Source: Lysobacterales bacterium 63-13 (GTDB lineage: Bacteria; Pseudomonadota; Gammaproteobacteria; Xanthomonadales; Rhodanobacteraceae). Taken from it: a stretch of DNA of 64,000 nt. This document shows positions 48,470-58,183 of this stretch, one piece after another. Position 1 is the stretch's first letter, and each line of letters starts with the position of its first letter. Under the pieces are notes generated by a model. That model did not search any database, was not told where the DNA came from, and saw nothing but the letters and a program-made list of their open reading frames with translations. A program made the translations under genes and the position numbers. The stretch is taken from positions 301,110 to 365,109 of the forward strand of contig MKWR01000029.1 in assembly GCA_001899855.1 (NCBI GenBank). The letters are read 5' to 3'.

Positions 48470-48523
48470 CGGCACGGCTCGCGTAAGATCCGCCGCTGTT
48501 TTGGCCGCGGTCGCAGCCGATCC

Positions 48524-48546
48524 GGCGGGATCGCCAGCGATCCGCC
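48524..48546 (+). terminator. strong hairpin downstream of the his operon
   Basis: GGCGGGATCGC-CA-GCGATCCGCC pairs almost completely (one bulged G), beginning 55 bases after the hisIE stop. There is no T run after the stem, so a classical intrinsic terminator is not certain. It could also stabilise the 3' end. Confidence 0.45.
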
Positions 48547-48674
48547 TGCGGAAGATGCCGAACCCGAACGATGCATCGGCGGCAGTGCGCATCGTCAACA
48601 ATTGTTCGCAACAGTCTTGCCCGTAACCCTGGATGATCGTGTCCGGGGTTTTGTCATTCAATCCAGAGGTAACC

Positions 48675-49157
48675 ATGCAGATCGCCGAGCGCACAGTCGT
48701 GTCCTTCCATTACACCCTGACCAACGATGCCGGCGATGTGCTGGACAGTTCGGATGGTCGTGAACCGCTGGCCTATCTGCACGGTGCCGGCAATATCGTG
48801 CCGGGCCTGGAACGCGAGATGAGCGGTCATGTCGCCGGCGACAAGTTCATCGTCGATGTCGCCGCCGCCGATGGTTATGGCGACTACATCGAGGAACTCG
48901 TGCAGACGGTTCCGCGCGAATCATTCCAGGGCGTCGACGATCTCGCCGTCGGCATGCAGTTCCAGGCGCAGACCGGGCAGGGCCCGATCGCCGTGATCAT
49001 CACCGAGATCGACGAGGACGAAGTCACCGTCGACGGCAATCATCCGCTGGCCGGAGAAACCCTGCATTTCGCCGTCGAAATCATCGAGGTGCGCGAAGCC
49101 AGCGCCGAGGAAGTCACCCACGGCCATGTGCATGGCGCCGGCGGGCATCATCATTGA
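48675..49157 (+). CDS. slyD: FKBP-type peptidyl-prolyl isomerase SlyD
   Basis: A 160-residue SlyD-type protein starting MQIAERTVVSFHYTLTNDAGDVLDSS, with the FKBP domain split by the insert-in-flap chaperone domain (YLHGAGNIVPGLEREMSGHVAGD, GYGDYIEELVQTVPRESF). The tail is histidine-rich (HGHVHGAGGHHH) and probably binds nickel or other metals. SlyD acts as a folding helper and in hydrogenase nickel delivery. AGAGG 8 bases before the ATG at 48675 supports the start. Confidence 0.92.
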   Translation: MQIAERTVVSFHYTLTNDAGDVLDSSDGREPLAYLHGAGNIVPGLEREMSGHVAGDKFIVDVAAADGYGDYIEELVQTVPRESFQGVDDLAVGMQFQAQTGQGPIAVIITEIDEDEVTVDGNHPLAGETLHFAVEIIEVREASAEEVTHGHVHGAGGHHH

Positions 49158-49180
49158 ACTTGCGGGATCGGGATTCGGAG

Positions 49181-49225
49181 ATTGGGGATTCGGGAAACCG
49201 CTTCCACGAATCCCGAATCCCCAAT
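49181..49225. repeat. palindromic intergenic repeat between convergent slyD and alpha-2-macroglobulin genes
   Basis: A perfect 14-bp stem, ATTGGGGATTCGGG (49181-49194) against CCCGAATCCCCAAT (49212-49225), with a 17-base loop. Extra GGGATC/GGATTCGG words lie on the left. It ends 10 bases before the stop of the convergent gene. The arms share the words GATTGGGGATTCG and CGAATCCCCAATC with the repeat at 21022-21079, so these are copies of one family. Confidence 0.88.
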
Positions 49226-49234
49226 CCCGGCCTC

Positions 49235-52200
49235 TTACGGCTGCACGACTTTGATCGAATCCACCGGGTTGCGGCCGATGCCGCGGATCTCGGGGCGGTA
49301 CATGTCCTCGACCAGCGGCGGCGGCACGCGATAGCTGCCCGGTGACACGGCGCGGACCAGATAGAAGACATGGGCTTCCTGGCCCTGTTCCAGCTTCAGC
49401 GCGGCGACATAGCGGTCGTCGCGGAACTCCTCGTGTTGCACGTCGGCGGCGCTGCTGCGGTCGCTGAGGGTGATTCCGCCGACCACGACATCGGCCCATT
49501 GCCTGGCGTCGGTCAGGTTGAAGTTCTCGATCTCGAGGCCACCGGGCAGCAGGTCGACGAGCAGGGCATCAGGCATCGCCACGCGCGCTTCGATCTTCAG
49601 GCCGACGATCAGCGCATCGCCCTCCTTCAGTGGTGCCACCACCCACGGCTTGCCATCCAGCGTGTAGAACGTGCGCTGGATGAACACCTGGCTGTCTTCA
49701 ACCGGCGGTGCACTGTCCGGGATGCCGACAATGTCGGTCGACAGGTAAAGCGGCGGATTGCCGCTTGGCACCAGGCGCACGCCGGCACGCAGTTCGCTTG
49801 CCGTGAAGCTGCGGCTCCACAGGCGATCGGGTGAAAGCGTGCTTGCCTTGTCACCGATATCGAGCGTGCCCGAGACCACCGCATCGCCATCCTTGATCAG
49901 GTTCTTGCCAAGGCGGCCAATGGCCACCTGTTCCTGCGTGCTCAGGTAAATGCGCCCGCTGCCGCCCCAGCGCGATTGCGATTGCTCGGCTTCGCGTTGC
50001 TCGACCTTGAGCGAGCGCGCCAGTTCGAACACGCGCGCGCCAAACTCGGGCTTGCCCATGCCAAAGCGTTGCGCGAGCGAAACCATCAGTGCTGTATCGC
50101 GCAGGTCGGAGCCATAGTCGCCAAGCCAGCCCGGCCGCTTGACCTTCATCGCAAAGGCCTCGTCGACGGCTTTCTCGGCGCGCGGTGCATCGCCCATCAG
50201 CTTCAGGGCGATGCCGAGATGGACCAGCGGCAGCGCGGTGATCGACTTCGAACGCTCGTTGTCGAACAGCGCGCGCAAGGTGCCGAGCGGGGCGCGGTTG
50301 ACGCGGGCGAGCACATAGGCCGACCAGGCCTGGTCGGCAAAGCGCAGGTGATCGGCATTCTCGTAGCTGTAGTACGGATGGCCGCCGGAGAGCAGGTCGT
50401 CGCTGAGGCGTTGCAGGGCTTTCTGCAACATGGCATCGGGGACGATGAAACCCTCCTCGCGCGCATCCAGCAGGAACTCGACCACGTACGGCGTGATGAA
50501 GGTGTTGACGCTGCTTTCGCCACCCCACATCGAGAAGTGCCCGGAACCGATCTGCATCGAGGCAATGCGGCCGATCGCGGTCTCGATGCGCTGCTTGCGC
50601 GCGGCATCATCGAGGCCTTCGACGTGCAGCGTCTCGGCGGTCTTCTGGTCCAGCAGCAGGGCGGCGAAGCCCTTGCTCGTGGTCTGCTCGACGCAGCCAT
50701 ACGGATACTTGAGCAGATCGGCGAGCGCTGCCGAGAACGGCAACGGCGGCAGGCTGCTCAGGGTCAGGCGCGCATTGACCGAATCCTCGATCAGTCCATT
50801 CAACGCACCGGTACCGAGGGTGATTGGCGCCAGCGTGTCGAGCGATTGCGGCGTGGAGCGCAACACGCTCGGCCATGCCGCGCGCACGACCATCTCGAAC
50901 TCGCGCTGGATGCGGATGGGCTGGCCGACCTTGTCGGTCGATTCGGCGCTGACGCGGATCTTGCCGACGCCGTAGCCCATCAGCGCGTCCAGGCTGAAAT
51001 CGAGCGTGGACTTGGCGCTGTCGGCGAGGGTCAGCGTGCGCGTGCCGTTGCCCACGGCAAGCGGCTTGTCGGCATCCACCTTGACCTTGAACGCGCGCTC
51101 GCTACCCGAGAAGTTCTGCAGATCGAGCGAGAGCATGGCCTTGTCGCCCGGTGCCATCACTCGCGGCGTGCTGATTTCGGCGACCAGGTCGGCGCGCACG
51201 ATCGTCTCGCCATCGCTCTTGCCGTACTGGTCGTCGCTGAAGACCAGCGCACTGACGCGCAGGGTGCCGTTGAAATCGGGCACGGCCAGCTTGACCTTGG
51301 CAATGCCTTGCGCATCGAGGGTGACCGGCCCGGCGAACAGGTCGACGGTCTGCACCCTTGCCGTCGGCCGGCGCGCCTGGGGCAGGGCGTCGAGGGCCAT
51401 GTCGCCGCCGTAGCGCAGTTTCGCCGTGCCACCATTGAAACTCTCGATGACCCGACCGTAAAGGTCATAGGCATCGACGCCAAGGCGACGCTGGGCGAAG
51501 AACCAGTCGTTCGCATCGGGCACGCCAAAGCGGGTGATGTTGAGGATGCCGACATCGACTGCGGCAATCGTCACTTGTGCTTTTTTGCCGGCGAGCGCGG
51601 GCACCTTGACCGTGACTATGAGATCGGTTTCCGGCTTCATCTGCTTGGGCGCTTCGAGTTGCACCTCGACCTTGCGTGCGCTGCGATCCATCGGGATGAA
51701 TGCTTCGCCGACCGCACGCGCCGGGGTGATGCGCTCGGCCGCCGAGCCGCCGCGGAACACCAGGGCGGTCAGGTAGACATCGTGGCGCTCCCAATCCGCG
51801 GTGACCGGGATCTCGAAGGTGGCGCCGGCCTTGGCCTCGATATTGCGTGTGTAAAGCATGTGGTCGGATTCGACGATGAGCACGCCTGGCCCGGAATGCG
51901 GCGGCGTCAGCGTCACCTTGAGCGTGTCGCCGGCCTTGTAGCCGGTCTTGTCGAGGGACAGCTTGACCTTGTCCGGGCGCGCTTCGCCGCCGCGGTTGTC
52001 GTCGTTCCAGCTCCAGCCGGCGGTGAACGGGAAGCGCATGGTCAAGCCGGTGGCCGGATCGAGCACCTCGACGCGATAGCCGCCCCATTCGACCGGCACG
52101 TCGATGCGCGTGGCCTTGCCGGCCTCGATGGTCACTTCGCGTGCCTCGGCGTTCTCGAAGCGTTCGTTGTAGTTGAAGTGCCAGCCGCTGTCCTTGTCCC

Positions 52201-54223
52201 AGACCCAGTGGTAGTCGCGCAGTTCGCGGACGAGGGTGAGCTTGAGACTGGATCCGCCCAGCATGTCGCCTGCGGCATTGCTGCGGATCAACTCGAAGCT
52301 GGCGGTGCCGTTCGCGCCAGCACCATCGGCGACATCGAACAGCGGACGGATGCCGACCAGCACTTCGGCCGGCCACACCGTGCGCTTGAGCGTGCGCGTG
52401 ACGGTGCGCCCGCCAGTCTCGTAAACGCTGCCCGACAGCACGGCGGCGACCGGTGCCTGCCTGGCTTCGTCGAGCACGCTGACTTCTTCGCTGAGGTGAC
52501 CCTCTGCATCGAGCTTGGCATCGATGACGTCCTTGGCCTCCTTCGGCAGGTCGATCAGTGGATCGCCGAAGAAATAGTCCTTGCGCGATTCCACCGGATG
52601 CACGTCGGCACTCAGGGTGAGGCGTGCGGTGAACCGGTTGTCGGCGGCCGGGGCGCCGTAGAGATAATCGCCCTGCACCTCGAGCTTGAGCGGCTCGTCG
52701 GGCTTGAGCTGATCCTGGGTCGTGCCCAGATCGAGTTTCATGCGCTCGGGCAGGAACTCCTCGATGCGCAGGGTCATGCTCTGCGTGGCTTCCTTGCTGG
52801 CCGGATCGAGGCGGAACTCGACTTGCCAGCGACCGGTTGGCGCATCGACGGGAATCTCGCGCGACCACTCGAAATAGCCCAGCTCCTTCGGCTCGATCCT
52901 TTCCTGCGCGTAGAGGCGTCCGTCCGGCTGCTTGAGCGTGGCGAACAAGGGCTGCGGCTTGATCGCCTTGCCGTCGTTGTCGCGCAGCAGGGCAGAGAGG
53001 CGCACCGTTTCGCCCGGGCGATAAAGATCGCGCCCGCTCCAGGCGAACACGTCGAACCAGGCCTCGTGGCGACCAGCCACGGCGAAATCGGAAAGATCCA
53101 GCGCCGGCTGGTTGAACGGCACCATCGACACATTGCGGCCAGCCTTTGCCACCAGCACGTGCTCGGCCTTGAGCTGGTAGGCGAACATGGCGTTGCCGCT
53201 GGCATCGGTATCGCCACTGATGATGGCGTTGCCGCCTTCATCAAGCACCTTGATCTCGACGCCGCCCAGCGCATCGCCGGTCTTCAGCGAGGCCGTGTGC
53301 ACGAACATGCGGTCCTTGTACATGCGCGTGTGCACGCCGATGTCACTGACGAAATAGAAACTGGTGTCGACCTCGTCGCGGAAAGTGCCGGGGCGCTTGA
53401 GCAGGGCGAAATACAGGCCCGGTGCTTCGAGCTCCTGGATGTTCTGGATCGGCAGGTAGTTCAGGCTGCGCTCGTTCTCGGCACCGCCAAGGACGAAACG
53501 GTTGGCATAGACGGATTCGGCAATCTGCGCGACCGGCTTGCCGTTGCGGCCATACCAGCCGTATTGCGGATCCAGATCCCAGGAGCCGCGCTTGCCGTTC
53601 TTCTGGTAGGCGGCAAAGAAATTGGCGACTTCGGAATCACGCACGCGCAGGAATTCGACATCGACCTCCTTGACGTTGACCGAGACCACCGGCAGGCCGC
53701 GTGTCTCGCGCGCCGGCAGCACGCTGCCCTGTGCGGCGAAGCCGACCGCCGGTTCGAGCGGGCCGGTGAAGATATCCTTGCTGGTGTCGCTGCCGAGGGT
53801 TTGCCCATCCACCGCCTCAAGCGCGCCCTTGATGCGCACCGTGTAACTCGCATTCGCCTGCACATACGGAAAACGCAGGGTCTTGCCGTTTTCATCCAGC
53901 GCCCAACTGCCGCTGACGGCCTCGCCCTGGCTGCCGCTGACGGCAAGCAGGTTGTCGAAATCCTGCGAGCCGGTCAGTTGTTGTGGAAATTCCAGGGCGA
54001 GGGCGAGCTGGCCCTGGTATTGCTCGGCGCGCGCGGAGAGGATTTCAAAGCGTTCGCTCTTCGTTGCCTTGGCTGGTTCGGCGGCCACCGGTGCCTTGCC
54101 CTGCACCTGTGGAACCGAAGCAGGTCGCTGCCCGCAAGCCGCAAGCACCAGCACGAGCACCGCGGCGGCAAGCAGGAAGCGGGGGAAGACGCGCAGCGTT
54201 GCTTCGGCCGGCAAGATCGACAT
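49235..54223 (-). CDS. bacterial alpha-2-macroglobulin family lipoprotein (YfhM-like)
   Basis: A 1662-residue protease trap anchored in the periplasm by a lipidated cysteine (lipobox LAAC after AAAVLVLV, Cys at about residue 30). Successive macroglobulin domains are visible (WFDVFAWSGRDLYRPGETVRLSALL). The thioester motif YPYGCVEQTTS has Cys1177 and the downstream Gln, so the covalent trap chemistry is retained. The length and layout match E. coli ECAM (YfhM). The usual partner, penicillin-binding protein 1C, is not adjacent here. I start at MSILPAEATLRVF (54223); the frame is open into the photolyase gene, but that part is non-coding. Confidence 0.93.
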   Translation of the reverse strand: MSILPAEATLRVFPRFLLAAAVLVLVLAACGQRPASVPQVQGKAPVAAEPAKATKSERFEILSARAEQYQGQLALALEFPQQLTGSQDFDNLLAVSGSQGEAVSGSWALDENGKTLRFPYVQANASYTVRIKGALEAVDGQTLGSDTSKDIFTGPLEPAVGFAAQGSVLPARETRGLPVVSVNVKEVDVEFLRVRDSEVANFFAAYQKNGKRGSWDLDPQYGWYGRNGKPVAQIAESVYANRFVLGGAENERSLNYLPIQNIQELEAPGLYFALLKRPGTFRDEVDTSFYFVSDIGVHTRMYKDRMFVHTASLKTGDALGGVEIKVLDEGGNAIISGDTDASGNAMFAYQLKAEHVLVAKAGRNVSMVPFNQPALDLSDFAVAGRHEAWFDVFAWSGRDLYRPGETVRLSALLRDNDGKAIKPQPLFATLKQPDGRLYAQERIEPKELGYFEWSREIPVDAPTGRWQVEFRLDPASKEATQSMTLRIEEFLPERMKLDLGTTQDQLKPDEPLKLEVQGDYLYGAPAADNRFTARLTLSADVHPVESRKDYFFGDPLIDLPKEAKDVIDAKLDAEGHLSEEVSVLDEARQAPVAAVLSGSVYETGGRTVTRTLKRTVWPAEVLVGIRPLFDVADGAGANGTASFELIRSNAAGDMLGGSSLKLTLVRELRDYHWVWDKDSGWHFNYNERFENAEAREVTIEAGKATRIDVPVEWGGYRVEVLDPATGLTMRFPFTAGWSWNDDNRGGEARPDKVKLSLDKTGYKAGDTLKVTLTPPHSGPGVLIVESDHMLYTRNIEAKAGATFEIPVTADWERHDVYLTALVFRGGSAAERITPARAVGEAFIPMDRSARKVEVQLEAPKQMKPETDLIVTVKVPALAGKKAQVTIAAVDVGILNITRFGVPDANDWFFAQRRLGVDAYDLYGRVIESFNGGTAKLRYGGDMALDALPQARRPTARVQTVDLFAGPVTLDAQGIAKVKLAVPDFNGTLRVSALVFSDDQYGKSDGETIVRADLVAEISTPRVMAPGDKAMLSLDLQNFSGSERAFKVKVDADKPLAVGNGTRTLTLADSAKSTLDFSLDALMGYGVGKIRVSAESTDKVGQPIRIQREFEMVVRAAWPSVLRSTPQSLDTLAPITLGTGALNGLIEDSVNARLTLSSLPPLPFSAALADLLKYPYGCVEQTTSKGFAALLLDQKTAETLHVEGLDDAARKQRIETAIGRIASMQIGSGHFSMWGGESSVNTFITPYVVEFLLDAREEGFIVPDAMLQKALQRLSDDLLSGGHPYYSYENADHLRFADQAWSAYVLARVNRAPLGTLRALFDNERSKSITALPLVHLGIALKLMGDAPRAEKAVDEAFAMKVKRPGWLGDYGSDLRDTALMVSLAQRFGMGKPEFGARVFELARSLKVEQREAEQSQSRWGGSGRIYLSTQEQVAIGRLGKNLIKDGDAVVSGTLDIGDKASTLSPDRLWSRSFTASELRAGVRLVPSGNPPLYLSTDIVGIPDSAPPVEDSQVFIQRTFYTLDGKPWVVAPLKEGDALIVGLKIEARVAMPDALLVDLLPGGLEIENFNLTDARQWADVVVGGITLSDRSSAADVQHEEFRDDRYVAALKLEQGQEAHVFYLVRAVSPGSYRVPPPLVEDMYRPEIRGIGRNPVDSIKVVQP

Positions 54224-54352
54224 GTTCAACTCCGTGGGGTAATCAGCCGGTGCAGTATAGCGGCGCAATGTGGCACCAGCCGGGCGATCCGTGGCGAAAC
54301 AACGATCGCCGGAGATGACCTGGCCAGAGCGGCATTGCCCTAGACTCGCGCC

Positions 54353-55783
54353 ATGAAGACTGCCGTGATCTGGTTCCGCCGCGATTTGCGACTTGCCGAC
54401 AATCCGGCCCTGGCTGCCGCCTTGGCCAGCCATGAGCGCATCGTGCCCGTGTATGTCCATGCGCCGGATGAAGAAGCACCGTGGGCACCTGGCGCGGCAA
54501 GTCGCTGGTGGCTGCATCATTCCCTGCTGGCACTGGATGCGGAGCTGCGCGCGCGGGGTTCGCGGCTGCATCTCGCGCGTGGCCCGACTCTCCCCGCCCT
54601 GCGACAGATCCTGCGGCAGAGCGAGGCCACGGCCATCTACTGGAATCGCCTCTACGAGCCGGCGATCAGCACACGCGACACGCAAATCAAGCAAGGCCTG
54701 CTTGACGCCGGCATCGATGCGCGCAGCTTCAAGGCAGGCGTCCTCTTCGAGCCCTGGGAAGTCCGCACTGGCCTGGAGCAGCCTTATCGCGTGTTCACGC
54801 CATTCTGGCGCAAGGCGCAGACGCAGTTGCAGCCGCGCCCGCCGTTGCCAAAGCCGCGGAGGCTGGCGACGCCCGCGGCGGCGACTGGATTGGCGCTTGA
54901 TGAACTCGGCTTGCTGCCGCGCAGGCGCTGGGACCATGCGTTTGATGCGCACTGGACACCGGGTGAGGCAGGGGCATGCAAGGTGTTCGAGCGGTTCCTG
55001 CAAAGCGCCTTGCGCGATTACGCGGTCGACCGCGATCGCCCGGATCGACATGGCACCTCGCGCTTGTCAGCACATCTGCACTTTGGAGAAATCTCGCCAA
55101 TGCAGATTGCCTGGGCGCTTGACGAGGGCGTGCGCCAGGCCGGGGATTCGGCGCGATCCGCCGCGGCGGCGAGTTTCCTGCGCGAGATCGGCTGGCGTGA
55201 GTTCTCGCAGCACCTGTTGTTCAACTACCCGTCCATGCCGGAGAAAAACCTGAATCCGCGCTTTGACGGATTTCGCTGGGCCAGCAAGGATGCGGCAGCG
55301 ATCAGGCGCTGGCAGCAGGGGCGTACCGGCGTGCCGATCATCGACGCCGGCATGCGCGAGTTGTGGGCCACCGGCAGCATGCACAACCGCGTGCGCATGC
55401 TGGTTGCCTCGTTCCTGACCAAGAACCTGCGCCAGCACTGGCACCACGGACAGCATTGGTTCTGGGACACGCTCGTCGATGCCGATCTCGCCAACAATGC
55501 GCAAGGCTGGCAATGGACTGCCGGTTGCGGCGTCGATGCCTCGCCGTATTTCCGCATCTTCAATCCCGTGAGCCAGGGCGGGAAGTTCGATCCGCAAGGC
55601 GACTACGTGCGGCGCTGGGTCGCCGAGCTTGCGACCGTGGCAGCGCCGTTGATCCATCATCCATGGACGGATCCGGCGATCTTGCGCAGCACCGGCTATC
55701 CGCCACCGATGGTCGATCTGGCCGCATCGCGGGCGCTCGCCCTGGCCGCGTACCAGGATCTGCCGGGGAGTGATGGCAGCTGA
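54353..55783 (+). CDS. phrB: deoxyribodipyrimidine photo-lyase
   Basis: A light-driven FAD enzyme that splits cyclobutane pyrimidine dimers. The 476-residue protein begins MKTAVIWFRRDLRLADNPAL. It has the FAD-binding segment TSRLSAHLHFGEISP, the Trp-rich FLREIGWREFSQHLLFNYP, and the C-terminal signature GIPIIDAGMRELWATGSMHNRVRM-like region (here TGVPIIDAGM), QHWFWDTLVDADLANNAQGWQW and NPVSQGGKFDPQGDYVRRW. Class I CPD photolyase is most likely. Divergent from the alpha-2-macroglobulin gene, with 129 bases between. Confidence 0.94.
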   Translation: MKTAVIWFRRDLRLADNPALAAALASHERIVPVYVHAPDEEAPWAPGAASRWWLHHSLLALDAELRARGSRLHLARGPTLPALRQILRQSEATAIYWNRLYEPAISTRDTQIKQGLLDAGIDARSFKAGVLFEPWEVRTGLEQPYRVFTPFWRKAQTQLQPRPPLPKPRRLATPAAATGLALDELGLLPRRRWDHAFDAHWTPGEAGACKVFERFLQSALRDYAVDRDRPDRHGTSRLSAHLHFGEISPMQIAWALDEGVRQAGDSARSAAAASFLREIGWREFSQHLLFNYPSMPEKNLNPRFDGFRWASKDAAAIRRWQQGRTGVPIIDAGMRELWATGSMHNRVRMLVASFLTKNLRQHWHHGQHWFWDTLVDADLANNAQGWQWTAGCGVDASPYFRIFNPVSQGGKFDPQGDYVRRWVAELATVAAPLIHHPWTDPAILRSTGYPPPMVDLAASRALALAAYQDLPGSDGS

Positions 55784-55899
55784 GATCGATCTCATGCTGT
55801 GGCAAAGCCGTTGCGTTTTCGATGCGCTACCGGGATCCTAGCCCGGCGTCGGGTCACGTTCGAGAATGATGCCGGCCCGCAATTTCCCGGAGGGCTGGC

Positions 55900-57363
55900 A
55901 TGTTCGATTCGGCAGACGGCACGCGCGAGGCGATGTCCAAGGTGGATACGGCCTGGTTGCGCATGGAGCGGCCGACCAACCTGATGATGATCACCGGCGT
56001 GCTGATGTTTGCCGCGCCGCTGGTCCATGCCGAGATCAAGCAACTTCTCGGCGAACGTTTCCTGGCCTATCGGCGCTTCCGCCAGAAGGCGGTAAACACG
56101 CCATCCGGCGCCTATTGGGAAACCGATGCCGATTTCGATCTCGATTGGCATGTCCGCGTGGGCGCCTTGCCCGGCGCGGCCGACAAGATCGAGCTGGAGA
56201 ACTTCGTCGGCGAACTCGCTTCCACGCCACTGGATCATTCAAAACCGCTCTGGCAATTCCACGTCGTGGAGAACTACCGCGGCGGCAGCGTGCTGGTCGC
56301 GCGCATCCACCATTGTTATGCCGATGGCCTGGCCCTGGTGCAGGTCATGCTTTCGCTGACCGATACCGCGCCGGAGCCGGAGAAGCGCGCCGAACTCGCC
56401 ACGACCTGGCTCAAGCGGGATGGCACGAACGTCTGGCAACGCATGCTCGAACCGGCACAGGCCGGGCTTGGCAAGGCGCTCAAGGTCGGCAACAAGGTCT
56501 ACGGCAAGATGACCGAGATGATCAATGATCCGGCCGTCGCCGCCGATGTTGCGCGCGAGGGCGGCGAGATCACGCGCGAGCTGGCGCATGCCTTGCTCCT
56601 GCCCGACGATCCGCAAACCCAGCTGAAGGGACCGCTTGGCGTCAGCAAGCGCGTCGCCTGGGCGGATCCGTTGCCGCTTGAGGAAGTGAAGACACTTGGC
56701 CGGGCGCTTGATTGCACGGTCAATGACGTGCTGCTGGCCTGCGCCAGCGGGGCCTTGCGTGGTTATCTGCTCGACGAGGGCGGTGAAGTCGATGGCCTGA
56801 CCATTCGCGCCACCGTGCCGGTCAACCTGCGACCGCTGGAGCACGCGAAAAAGCTCGGCAACCACTTCGGATTGGTGTTCCTGGAACTGCCAGTCGGTGA
56901 AGCGAACCCGCTGCGCCGGCTCGAACGCGTTGCTGCCAGCATGCGTGAACTGAAGCGATCGCGGCAGGCCATCGTCACGCTGGGCTTGCTCGCCGCGCTT
57001 GGCATGGGGCCGCAGGCCTTGCAGGCACCGGCGCTGGAATTGTTCAGTCGCAAGGCGACGGCCGTGGCAACGAATGTGCCGGGACCGCAGCAGCCGCTGT
57101 ACATGACCGGAGTGGAGGCCACCGAACTGATGTTCTGGGTGCCGCAATCCGGATCGATCGGCCTCGGCCTGTCGATCCTCAGCTACAACGGCCGCGTGCA
57201 TTTCGGCTTGATCGGCGATGCCAAGCGCGTGCGCGATCCCGGCGCAGTGACGAAACGGTTTGCCGCGGAGTTCGAGAAGCTCGTGCTGATTGCCTTGATG
57301 GAAGACTGGGATGAGCGCATCGCTGCCAGCGATGCTGCGTGCACGCTGCAGCACTATCTCTGA
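55900..57363 (+). CDS. wax ester synthase/diacylglycerol acyltransferase (WS/DGAT) family protein
   Basis: A 487-residue bacterial WS/DGAT. The condensing motif HHCYADG is at residues 137-143 (HHxxxDG), with PLDHSKPLWQFHVVE before it. NDVLLACASGALRGYL, ATVPVNLRP and ATNVPGPQQPLYMTG follow. These enzymes esterify fatty alcohols or diacylglycerols with acyl-CoA to form storage wax esters or triacylglycerols, usually membrane-associated. GGAGGG lies 6 bases before the ATG, a strong ribosome binding site. It stands alone with no lipid genes beside it. The ~290 bases after it hold nothing I recognise. Confidence 0.9.
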   Translation: MFDSADGTREAMSKVDTAWLRMERPTNLMMITGVLMFAAPLVHAEIKQLLGERFLAYRRFRQKAVNTPSGAYWETDADFDLDWHVRVGALPGAADKIELENFVGELASTPLDHSKPLWQFHVVENYRGGSVLVARIHHCYADGLALVQVMLSLTDTAPEPEKRAELATTWLKRDGTNVWQRMLEPAQAGLGKALKVGNKVYGKMTEMINDPAVAADVAREGGEITRELAHALLLPDDPQTQLKGPLGVSKRVAWADPLPLEEVKTLGRALDCTVNDVLLACASGALRGYLLDEGGEVDGLTIRATVPVNLRPLEHAKKLGNHFGLVFLELPVGEANPLRRLERVAASMRELKRSRQAIVTLGLLAALGMGPQALQAPALELFSRKATAVATNVPGPQQPLYMTGVEATELMFWVPQSGSIGLGLSILSYNGRVHFGLIGDAKRVRDPGAVTKRFAAEFEKLVLIALMEDWDERIAASDAACTLQHYL

Positions 57364-57656
57364 GTCTTTGACCGGCCGCCGCCCCTCGCAGCGCGGCTGA
57401 CGCCCGGGCATCGCCCGGGTACAGCGCGTATCGTGGTCGGGCTTGCCAGCGCCGGTGTGTGAAAGGATTTGCCGGGCTGGCCGGTCCTGATCCTTGCGAT
57501 CACGCGGCGACAGGCCCCACGCAGCGGAATGCGGTCGCCAGCTTTGCCGACGACACGTGCATGGATTCCGCCGCGGTCGCGCGAGCCCAGGACGTGCGTG
57601 TGGATCGCCTGGAGTGCCGTGGGCAATCGCATGTCCGCCGAATCGAGGAATATTGA

Positions 57657-58181
57657 ATGAACCGTCGAACATTGTTGCAACACCTTGGCAGCCTCGCCCT
57701 GTTGCCGCTGCTGCCCGCCTGCTCGCAGGCTGCAGAAGAACAGTCGCCCAACCAGGCCGGTGCCGTCGTGGCGCTGGTCAAGGCGCATGCCGAATGGCGT
57801 GGCGTGGTCAGCGATGCGGCCTATGCCGTGTTGTTCGAGGAGGCGACCGAGCCCTCGGCAAGCAGTCCGCTGAATGCCGAAAAGCGCCCGGGAACCTTTG
57901 TCTGCGCCGCCTGCCGCCTGCCGCTGTTTGACAGCGCGCACAAGTTCGAAAGCGGCACCGGTTGGCCAAGTTTCACCCAGCCCATTGCCGGTCATGTCGA
58001 AACCAAGCGGGATTTCAAGTTGATCTGGCCGCGCACGGAATACCACTGTGCGCGCTGCGGCGGCCACCAAGGGCATGTGTTCAACGATGGCCCCGAGCCG
58101 CGTGGCGAACGCTGGTGCAACAATGGCCTGGCCCTCGAATTCATCCCGCGTGACCAGCCATTGCCGGAACTGAGGAGTTGA
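57657..58181 (+). CDS. msrB: peptide-methionine (R)-S-oxide reductase MsrB, exported
   Basis: Reduces methionine-R-sulfoxide in proteins. The 174-residue protein has the zinc cysteines C83-AA-C86 and C131-AR-C134, FESGTGWPSFTQPI, and the catalytic Cys154 in ERWCNNGLALEF. The N-terminus MNRRTLLQHLGSLALLPLLPAC is an export signal with a twin arginine and a possible lipidation cysteine (C22), so it acts outside the cytoplasm. It is followed after 2 bases by msrA, also exported; together they repair both sulfoxide epimers. Confidence 0.93.
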   Translation: MNRRTLLQHLGSLALLPLLPACSQAAEEQSPNQAGAVVALVKAHAEWRGVVSDAAYAVLFEEATEPSASSPLNAEKRPGTFVCAACRLPLFDSAHKFESGTGWPSFTQPIAGHVETKRDFKLIWPRTEYHCARCGGHQGHVFNDGPEPRGERWCNNGLALEFIPRDQPLPELRS

Positions 58182-58183
58182 GC

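Noticed and set aside
49976..54343. Open frame of 1455 codons on the plus strand, antisense to the alpha-2-macroglobulin gene
   Set aside because: It is the codon-bias shadow of a well-supported 1662-residue protein, with low-complexity Ala/Arg/Gly/Asp/His-rich composition and no domain.
57364..57656. Short open frames between the WS/DGAT and msrB genes
   Set aside because: All are under 150 codons, lack start signals or known motifs, and overlap one another on both strands.
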